From positions 1 to 64,000 of the forward strand of contig CAZIIM010000009.1 of the NCBI GenBank assembly GCA_964539305.1: a stretch of DNA of 64,000 nucleotides. Reading direction: 5' to 3'. Made by a program: the position numbers and the translations under genes. The notes beneath the pieces were generated by a model. That model saw only the letters and a program-made list of their open reading frames with translations. It ran no database searches and was not told the DNA's origin. This DNA comes from CAZNUM01 sp964539305 (lineage in GTDB: Bacteria > Fidelibacterota > Marinisomatia > Marinisomatales > TCS55). Shown here piece by piece: positions 1 through 5,972 of this stretch; positions within the stretch are counted from its first letter, which is position 1; each line of letters opens with the position of its first letter.

Positions 1-99
1 CAGACCGATAAACGCCCCTGTGATGCAGTCGTTATGGCGATCGTGGATCACTGGGAAGTCAATGGCCGGACCAAGTATAAAAAAGGTGTCGATGATTAA
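1..99 (+). CDS. BMC-P (EutN/CcmL-type) microcompartment vertex protein, C-terminal fragment
   Basis: The reading frame is open from base 1 to a TAA at 97-99 and gives 32 residues, so only the C-terminus of a gene that starts outside the window is present. The segment 'CDAVVMAIVD' matches the final beta-strand of EutN/CcmL pentamer proteins and lines up with 'VDHTIIGIVD' and 'IRSIIVGIVD' in the two complete BMC-P proteins downstream. BMC-P pentamers cap the vertices of bacterial microcompartment shells. The tail after this strand (about 20 residues, ending KKGVDD) is longer than usual. The assignment rests on a short stretch plus strong context, since the next four genes are all BMC genes. Confidence 0.6.
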   Translation, partial: QTDKRPCDAVVMAIVDHWEVNGRTKYKKGVDD

Positions 100-164
100 A
101 GATAGCTTTGGACTCCTCCTGTGTGTGAAACCGGAAAATGTTCGTCAATGACGGCATTCAGGTT

Positions 165-185
165 TCTACAGGGGGATCTACAGGG
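165..185 (+). repeat. Short direct repeat upstream of the aldehyde dehydrogenase gene
   Basis: The 9-base word TCTACAGGG occurs at 165-173 and again at 177-185, a 12-base period, in the 125-base gap between the BMC-P fragment and the aldehyde dehydrogenase. It lies about 40 bases before the GTG start. It could be a regulator site or chance; I see no clear promoter hexamers next to it. Confidence 0.3.
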
Positions 186-224
186 CTCCGGTCTCGTGAA
201 AAACAATAACACTGGAGGTGACAC

Positions 225-1544
225 GTGCCTCAACTAACACAAGAACAGGTGGACATCATCGCCTCGAAAGTTGTCCAATCACTACCCCTGGGAAGTCCGT
301 TAACCGGAATTTCACCTCGGGAAGACGGGCATACCACGCCGGTACAACCACCGCTGGGATCCGGAGTATATCTGGATGTGAATACAGCCGTAAAAGCAGC
401 CACAAAGGCCCAGCGGCAACTTATGGAAATGTCCCTGGCGAAGCGGGATGAAATGATTGCCCGAATCCGGTCGGTCATGCTGGAGCATGCTGAAGATTTG
501 GCGCGACGAGCTCAGGAAGAGACAGGCATGGGCCGGGTGGAAGACAAGGTGGTGAAAAACAGGCTGGTGACGGAGAAAACACCGGGGACGGAAGTATTGA
601 AACCCACCGCCAATTCCGGCGATCGGGGTCTGACGCTCATGGAGCTGGCCCCGGTAGGTGTTATCGGTGCCATTACCCCTTCGACCAATCCCACTTCCAC
701 TATCATCTGCAATACGATTGGTATGCTGGCAGCCGGGAATGGCGTCGTGTTTAATGTTCATCCGGCGGCGAAAAAGGTCAGTGTGTACAACGTGGAGCTG
801 TTAAACCAGGCCATTGTTTCTGCCGGTGGGCCACCGAATCTGGTGGTGACGCTGGCGGAACCCACCATTGACAGTGCTCAGGAATTAATGCACCACCCAG
901 GAATTGATCTGCTGGTCGTCACCGGGGGCGGGGAAGTGGTGAAGGCGGCCATGACCTCCGGGAAGCGGGCCATCTGTGCGGGCCCCGGTAATCCGCCGGT
1001 GGTGGTGGACGAGAGTGCCGACATTGAAAATGCAGCCAAATCGATTGTGCAGGGCGGCTCCATGGACAACAATATCATTTGTGTGGTGGAAAAAGAAGTC
1101 TTCGTGGTGGAGGCGGTGGCCGACCAACTGCTGGCGGCCTTTTCCCGCCATCAGGGCGTTGTGTTAAAACCGCATGAGATTGAACGGTTGGAGAAAGTCA
1201 TCTTTCAATCGTTAACGGGAACCCGCCAACCGGGTGAAATTCATAAAAAGTGGATTGGGAAAGATGTACAGGTGATCCTGGATCAGATCGGGATGAAAGT
1301 GGATGANNNNNNNNNNNNNNNNNNNNNNNNNNNNNNNNNNNNNNNNNNNNNNNNNNNNNNNNNNNNNNNNNNNNNNNNNNNNNNNNNNNNNNNNNNNNNN
1401 NNNNNNCTGGCTGGGCTCGGTTATGGGGGTGAAGGGTATTGTTCTTTCACCATTGCCAGCCCCACAGGTGAAGGCTTGACAGATGCCCGCAGTTTCACAC
1501 GACAACGTCGCTGCGTGCTGGTCGATCACTTCAGGATCGTATAA
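225..1544 (+). CDS. CoA-acylating aldehyde dehydrogenase of a microcompartment (EutE/PduP family), interrupted by an assembly gap
   Basis: Oxidises an aldehyde to acyl-CoA with NAD+ and CoA inside a bacterial microcompartment. The start is GTG 225, with GGAGGT at 214-219 five bases upstream. Residues 3-19 form a short amphipathic helix (QEQVDIIASKVV) followed by a linker, the usual cargo-targeting peptide of PduP/EutE. The Rossmann-type core contains 'PSTNPTST' and the catalytic cysteine is Cys286 in 'DNNIICVVEKEV'. The C-terminus (LAGLGYGGEG...TGEGLTDARSFTRQRRCVLVD) is typical of the family. The 100-N gap interrupts it after residue 360. From memory of PduP, about 80 residues lie between the two flanks, so the N run is too short by roughly 150 bases. 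Frame is kept across the Ns. The stop overlaps the next ATG by one base. The physiological aldehyde cannot be told from this gene. Confidence 0.93.
   Translation: MPQLTQEQVDIIASKVVQSLPLGSPLTGISPREDGHTTPVQPPLGSGVYLDVNTAVKAATKAQRQLMEMSLAKRDEMIARIRSVMLEHAEDLARRAQEETGMGRVEDKVVKNRLVTEKTPGTEVLKPTANSGDRGLTLMELAPVGVIGAITPSTNPTSTIICNTIGMLAAGNGVVFNVHPAAKKVSVYNVELLNQAIVSAGGPPNLVVTLAEPTIDSAQELMHHPGIDLLVVTGGGEVVKAAMTSGKRAICAGPGNPPVVVDESADIENAAKSIVQGGSMDNNIICVVEKEVFVVEAVADQLLAAFSRHQGVVLKPHEIERLEKVIFQSLTGTRQPGEIHKKWIGKDVQVILDQIGMKVDXXXXXXXXXXXXXXXXXXXXXXXXXXXXXXXXXXLAGLGYGGEGYCSFTIASPTGEGLTDARSFTRQRRCVLVDHFRIV
1307..1406. other. Assembly gap, 100 Ns
   Basis: Exactly 100 Ns, the conventional placeholder for a scaffold join of unknown length. 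It falls in the C-terminal third of the aldehyde dehydrogenase gene. Flanking sequence on both sides belongs to the same protein family and is in the same frame. Confidence 0.98.
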
Positions 1545-2152
1545 TGAAACCATATCCCGCATTAGCATTAATCGAATTTTCAACCATCGCCACCGGAATC
1601 CTGGCAGGGGACCGGATGGTGAAGCAGGCACCAATCAATATTTTGAAATCAGGTACGGTTCACCAGGGAAAGTATTTGATTCTAATCGGTGGAAGTGTCG
1701 CCTCTGTTCAGGAATCCTACCAGGTGGGTCTGGAAACGGGAAGCGGCACAATTCTGGATCACCTCTTCCTGCCGGATGTACATGAACAGGTGTTCAGCGG
1801 TATTCTGAATAACCGCCGTCCCTGCGAGGAAGATGCGCTGGGTGTGATTGAAACCAGTACAGTGGCTTCAACCATCCGGGGTGCAGATGCAGGTGTGAAA
1901 GGGGCTCAGGTGACCATTGTGGAAATACGGCTGGCCGATGATTTGGGAGGCAAGGCTTTCGCTCTCTTCACCGGAAAATTAGAGGAGGTGGAGGCTGCCG
2001 TTACAATTGCTCGGAACCAAGTGTCCTCAGATCGTATCTGGATAGGCTCCACCATCATTCCCAATATACATGACGAAATGGTACAACAGATTGATCAGTC
2101 AACACGGTTTTTCGGGGTGGATCTGCAACCGGTAGCAGGAGGTGAACTCTAA
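1544..2152 (+). CDS. Tandem-BMC-domain shell protein (BMC-T, PduT-like)
   Basis: A 202-residue protein made of two BMC domains in tandem (about residues 5-90 and 97-185), each with a G-K-x motif following the pore strand (GKYLILIGG near 42-50, GGKAFALFTG in the second). Such proteins form pseudohexameric trimers in microcompartment facets. Order and spacing match PduT. In PduT the trimer pore binds a [4Fe-4S] cluster through Cys38 in 'TICPGK'; here the equivalent segment reads 'TVHQGK', so His40 replaces the cysteine. The only cysteine is in 'RRPCEED' in the interdomain segment. The gene overlaps the aldehyde dehydrogenase stop by one base and its own stop is followed directly by the next ATG, so the genes are probably translationally coupled. 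Confidence 0.93.
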   Translation: MKPYPALALIEFSTIATGILAGDRMVKQAPINILKSGTVHQGKYLILIGGSVASVQESYQVGLETGSGTILDHLFLPDVHEQVFSGILNNRRPCEEDALGVIETSTVASTIRGADAGVKGAQVTIVEIRLADDLGGKAFALFTGKLEEVEAAVTIARNQVSSDRIWIGSTIIPNIHDEMVQQIDQSTRFFGVDLQPVAGGEL

Positions 2153-2440
2153 ATGTTGCTGGGTCGCGTGTTGGGGACTGTCACGCCCGTCCAGACTTAC
2201 ACTGGCTTGGAGGGCGTACCGTTTTTAATTATTCAACCCCTGGATAAATATCAAAAAGCCAGTGGGAAGCCGGTGGTGGCTGCCGATTCCACCCGGATGG
2301 CTGGCCGGGGAGAACTGATTTATTATGAAAGTTCAAGGGAGGCAGCTCTGGCTTTGGACCCCTGGTTTGTGCCTGTGGATCATACCATCATTGGTATTGT
2401 GGACGATATTCGCCTGGATTCGGACCGTAAAGGGAGATGA
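2153..2440 (+). CDS. BMC-P vertex protein (EutN/CcmL family)
   Basis: A 95-residue EutN/CcmL domain: N-terminal 'MLLGRVLGTV', central 'FLIIQPLD', 'AADSTRMAGRGELIYYESSREA' split by the family's G-x-G-[ED] turn, and C-terminal 'VDHTIIGIVDDI'. Pentamers of this fold close the twelve vertices of a microcompartment shell. The ATG begins at the base after the BMC-T stop codon. It is one of three BMC-P genes here, in line with loci that carry several non-identical vertex proteins. Confidence 0.93.
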   Translation: MLLGRVLGTVTPVQTYTGLEGVPFLIIQPLDKYQKASGKPVVAADSTRMAGRGELIYYESSREAALALDPWFVPVDHTIIGIVDDIRLDSDRKGR

Positions 2441-2444
2441 GACG

Positions 2445-2714
2445 ATGATCCTGGGAAAAGTTTGCGGAGCCCTCCATTCCACCATTAATCATTCTTTTTA
2501 TGATCGCCGCCGGTTACTGGTGGTGGAACGCCTTGATCTGAATCAACAGCCAACGGGAGATTATCTCATTGCGGTGGACGCGGTGGATGCGGGAGCCGGC
2601 GAAACGGTTCTCATGATTGACGAAGGGAATTCTGCCCGGCAGATTGTGGGCGATGATCTGGCGCCCATCCGATCCATTATTGTGGGCATCGTTGATCAGG
2701 TCCAGCATGATTAA
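2445..2714 (+). CDS. BMC-P vertex protein (EutN/CcmL family), second complete copy
   Basis: An 89-residue EutN/CcmL protein beginning 'MILGKVCGAL' and ending 'IRSIIVGIVDQVQHD'. An upstream in-frame ATG at 2325 lies inside the previous gene; 2445 is chosen because translation from it starts exactly at the family N-terminus and GGGAG stands a few bases upstream (2432-2436). It is the last BMC gene of the operon. The next gene, an rRNA methyltransferase, has no connection to the shell. The sequence differs clearly from the other BMC-P protein, so this is not a recent duplication. Confidence 0.92.
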   Translation: MILGKVCGALHSTINHSFYDRRRLLVVERLDLNQQPTGDYLIAVDAVDAGAGETVLMIDEGNSARQIVGDDLAPIRSIIVGIVDQVQHD

Positions 2715-2797
2715 ATTCGATCACCGGATTTGGTATCTCCGGTGAACTTTCCTGCATATTTATTCACTCAAGAAGGGTTTAATTTGTAAGATCAATT

Positions 2798-4213
2798 ATG
2801 GAACCGATTGCTATAAAAAAAGGCTCTGAACTGGAGCTAACCATTGAATCTCTGGCCTATGGGGGAAAAGGGGTCGCCCGGGCTGGCAGTTTTGTCATCT
2901 TCGTGAAAAATGCGATTCCGGGCCAGATCGTTCGGGCGCTGGTTTATCGAAAACGGAGTGGATATGCTGAGGCCCGCCCCCTGGAAATTCTGCACGAATC
3001 GCAGTGGGCCGTGGCTCCCCCGTGTCGCCATTTTGAATACTGTGGCGGTTGCAGCACCCAGCAGTTGGATTATAATGAACAGGTTAACCAGAAACGATCC
3101 CAGGTGGAAGCCATCTTTCAGCGCCAGATTGGCATGAAAGCGTTCACCGTTTCCAAAACCCTGCCGGCGGATCCGATCTATCATTATCGAAATAAAATGG
3201 AGTTCACCTTTTCCAACCGGCGCTGGATCCTGCCCACGGAGCCGGAGGATGCGGAACGGGAGTTTGCCCTGGGAATGCACCTTCCGGGACGGTGGGATAA
3301 AATCCTGAATATAGAAGAATGTCTTTTAATGCCCCCTCTGGGAAATCGAATTTTAAATCGGGTTCAAGCCCGGGCCCGCGAGCTCAAACTGAAACCATAC
3401 GATGTAAAAACCCATAATGGTTTTTTGAGACACCTGGTCCTGCGTTTTGGGCATAAAACAAATGAATTAATGGTGAATCTCGTTACCTCCTATGAGAATA
3501 CAACCCTGTTGAAACCTCTGGCTGAAGACTTGATGAAAACCTTCCCTGAAATCACATCCCTGGTAAATAATATCAACACCCGCAAAGCGGATATTGCTTT
3601 TGGGGAGACGGAAATCCTGCTCCACGGGAGGCCCAGTATTACGGAGGCAATTGGTGACCTCATTTTTGAGATTTCAGCCAATTCCTTCTTTCAGACGAAT
3701 TCATATCAGGTTGAAAAACTTTACCAGACTGTCATGGAAGATGCCCAAATTGAAGAAAAGGATATTGTATTTGATCTTTATTGTGGTGCCGGTTCCTTGT
3801 CGTTATTTCTAGCCGAGCGGGCTCAGAAAGTATACGGGTTTGAAGTGGTCCCCGAAGCGCTGGAGGATGGGACGCGAAATGCGATTCGGAATGGTATCAC
3901 CAATGTAAGTTTCCACCGGGCGAATCTGGACACGTATTTTAACTCTGTCAGAAATAGGAATCTTTTTGAAAAGCCGGATGTGGTGGTAGTGGACCCGCCC
4001 AGGGCGGGTATGCACGAATCCATGGTGAAGTTGCTGCCAAAATTCGGGGCTCGAACAGTGATTTACGTTTCCTGCAACGCTACAACCCAGGCCCGGGATA
4101 TTGGAATGCTCCTGAAAAAGGGATACGAGTTGGATCGCTTGACATTAGTGGACATGTTTCCCCACACCCCCCATATCGAAACTGTTGTCGTATTAAGTTG
4201 TAAAAAGTCCTAA
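2798..4213 (+). CDS. rlmD: 23S rRNA (uracil-5-)-methyltransferase, RlmD/RumA family
   Basis: Methylates C5 of a uracil in 23S rRNA (or a related RNA) using S-adenosylmethionine. Domains: TRAM/OB fold at residues 1-62; a [4Fe-4S] site with Cys76, Cys82, Cys85 and Cys175; a central RNA-binding part; and a Rossmann methyltransferase with the SAM motif 'DLYCGAGSLSL' at 326-336. 'DPPRAG' (399-404), the nucleophile Cys426 in 'VSCNATT' and the general-base Glu461 in 'PHIETVV' complete the active site. The length (471) is normal. The usual SCNP motif is SCNA here. RlmD, RlmC and RlmCD cannot be told apart by sequence reading alone; the cluster cysteines exclude plain TrmA. Confidence 0.9.
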   Translation: MEPIAIKKGSELELTIESLAYGGKGVARAGSFVIFVKNAIPGQIVRALVYRKRSGYAEARPLEILHESQWAVAPPCRHFEYCGGCSTQQLDYNEQVNQKRSQVEAIFQRQIGMKAFTVSKTLPADPIYHYRNKMEFTFSNRRWILPTEPEDAEREFALGMHLPGRWDKILNIEECLLMPPLGNRILNRVQARARELKLKPYDVKTHNGFLRHLVLRFGHKTNELMVNLVTSYENTTLLKPLAEDLMKTFPEITSLVNNINTRKADIAFGETEILLHGRPSITEAIGDLIFEISANSFFQTNSYQVEKLYQTVMEDAQIEEKDIVFDLYCGAGSLSLFLAERAQKVYGFEVVPEALEDGTRNAIRNGITNVSFHRANLDTYFNSVRNRNLFEKPDVVVVDPPRAGMHESMVKLLPKFGARTVIYVSCNATTQARDIGMLLKKGYELDRLTLVDMFPHTPHIETVVVLSCKKS

Positions 4214-4317
4214 TGATAGTTGTCCAGGTGGGAATTTGACCTTTTTCTGGTCGAAAAATGGGCAGAATCGGGAAATATACCCCTTAAATCAATCTTCGTA
4301 TTCGTTAAATTTACAAG

Positions 4318-5442
4318 ATGCGCCTCTGGCTAAAAACCTTAATTCGTAACAGTTTTTTTCAAGTTGGGGCCGGGATTTTCATTATGATGATCCTGGGTGG
4401 TATCGTGTTACAGTTGATTGAACCGGGGGAAATAGCCCAGGGCGAAAATCCATTCTGGTGGGCGATTGTAACCATGACTACCGTTGGATACGGCGATTTT
4501 ACACCGAAGACACTGCCAGGGCGTTTGTTTGCCGTGTTGGTGATGTTTGCCGGGATTTCCCTGGTTTCACTTTTAACGGCAACTATCTCATCCATTTTTG
4601 TTGCCAGAAAAATTCGGGAGGGCAAAGGCTTGGAACAACTCAACATTCAGAACCACATTATCCTGTGCGGGTGGAACAAGGAAGGAAACCAGATTCTGGA
4701 AGCTCTGGAACATTTAATGCACGGGGAAAAGGGAGATGTGGTTCTTATTAATGACCTAACGGAAGATGAAATTAACCATTTAAAGAACAGTTTCCGGGGT
4801 GTCCGAATTCATTATGTGGCCGGTGATTTCACTCAGGAAACCATCTTGAAACGGGCCAACCTGAGAAAGGCCAACACGGTGGTTATTATTCCAAATGAAA
4901 TCAATCCCCAGACCACCAATGCGGATGAAAAAACCATTTTTGCCACATTAACTATTAAGAGTCTGGAACCAAATGTTAGGGTCGTAGCTTATCTGACGGA
5001 CCGGGATAATCTGACCCATATTAAACGGGCGAATGCGGATGAGGTAGTCATTAGCGATGATTTCGGCGCGTTTATGCTGGCTTCCCATGTGATGGACCCG
5101 GGAATCCCCCAGGCCGTGAATCGACTCATGGACAGCCAATCTAAATCGCACTTTACCCGGGTGGATATCCCCTCGGAATTCGTAGGCAAATCCTACGACA
5201 GTCTGTTTGATTACTACCGGAAAAAGCATGGCTGGGTTCTGGTGGGTGTTTTTTCAGAAGAGGATAATCTTGGTATTGGCGCCATCCTGTCATCTGATTC
5301 TTCAGCGCTGGATGCTTTCATTGAACGCAAGCTGAAGGAGGGGGGTATCTCTCTCCAGGAGGAAAGTAAAATCTCCGTCACCATCAATCCTGGTCCTGAC
5401 TATACCATCAAAAAAGGGGAACGGGCCATTATTATTCCATGA
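4318..5442 (+). CDS. Two-TM potassium channel with cytoplasmic RCK/TrkA domains (MthK-like)
   Basis: A K+-selective inner-membrane channel of 374 residues. TM1 is about 13-33, the pore helix and selectivity filter 'TVGYGD' lie at 55-60, and TM2 is about 67-95. Residues 112-235 form a TrkA-N/RCK Rossmann domain ('HIILCGWNKEGNQIL') for nucleotide or ion sensing, and the C-terminal 100 residues resemble TrkA-C. Unlike many archaeal homologues there is no internal start visible for a free RCK subunit. Seven bases after its stop comes a gene for a free cyclic-nucleotide-binding domain, which suggests that ligand gating is supplied in trans. Confidence 0.9.
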   Translation: MRLWLKTLIRNSFFQVGAGIFIMMILGGIVLQLIEPGEIAQGENPFWWAIVTMTTVGYGDFTPKTLPGRLFAVLVMFAGISLVSLLTATISSIFVARKIREGKGLEQLNIQNHIILCGWNKEGNQILEALEHLMHGEKGDVVLINDLTEDEINHLKNSFRGVRIHYVAGDFTQETILKRANLRKANTVVIIPNEINPQTTNADEKTIFATLTIKSLEPNVRVVAYLTDRDNLTHIKRANADEVVISDDFGAFMLASHVMDPGIPQAVNRLMDSQSKSHFTRVDIPSEFVGKSYDSLFDYYRKKHGWVLVGVFSEEDNLGIGAILSSDSSALDAFIERKLKEGGISLQEESKISVTINPGPDYTIKKGERAIIIP

Positions 5443-5449
5443 GGCAGTC

Positions 5450-5953
5450 ATGAATGATGAACAGTTAAAAAAATACCAGGTTTTTACGGATTTTAGCGAG
5501 GAGGAACTGCAACAGTTCCACCCCTACATGAAAGAGGTGGAAATCCCTGAAGGGGAGCAATTCATCACCGAGGGAGAAGTGGGAGACTGTATTTATTTAC
5601 TGCTAGAGGGAGAAGTTGAAATTAATCAGGCATTAACCCTTTCCATGAACAAAGGCGAAGTGGATAATCGGGAAAAAGCCATTATAAAACTCTCCAGCAA
5701 CCTTCATCCTTCTTTTGGTGAAATGTCTATTTTCAATGAAGGGGACCGTCGCACGGCTAATGTCAAGGCCCTGACTCCGTGTAAACTGGTGCGGATTGAT
5801 AAAAGCGATTTGTACAAAATATGTGATGAAAACCCCGTGATTGGTTTCAAAATCATGAGGAATCTGGGTCGAATTATTTCGGCCAACCTGGTGAAATCAA
5901 ATCAGAATGTCCTGAAACTAACGACCGCCTTCTCCTTAATTCTGGAACGCTGA
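5450..5953 (+). CDS. Stand-alone cyclic-nucleotide-binding domain protein
   Basis: A 167-residue CRP-like cNMP-binding beta-roll. The phosphate-binding cassette is recognisable: 'FGEMSIF' at 89-95 followed by 'RRTANV' at 100-105, with Arg101 as the expected phosphate ligand. Unlike CRP there is no C-terminal helix-turn-helix; the protein ends with the helices after the roll, so it should not bind DNA. A short loop at 64-75 (SMNKGEVDNREK) enlarges the roll. It sits between the K+ channel and valS (7 and 19 base gaps). From this position I infer it may regulate the channel, but it could act on another partner. Confidence 0.85.
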   Translation: MNDEQLKKYQVFTDFSEEELQQFHPYMKEVEIPEGEQFITEGEVGDCIYLLLEGEVEINQALTLSMNKGEVDNREKAIIKLSSNLHPSFGEMSIFNEGDRRTANVKALTPCKLVRIDKSDLYKICDENPVIGFKIMRNLGRIISANLVKSNQNVLKLTTAFSLILER

Positions 5954-5972
5954 GGAAGCCGACGGTTTTCAT

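Noticed and set aside
4235..4255. Hairpin TTTGACC...GGTCGAA after the RNA methyltransferase gene, considered as a terminator
   Set aside because: It contains a wobble pair, has a T-rich loop rather than a T tail, and is followed by A residues.
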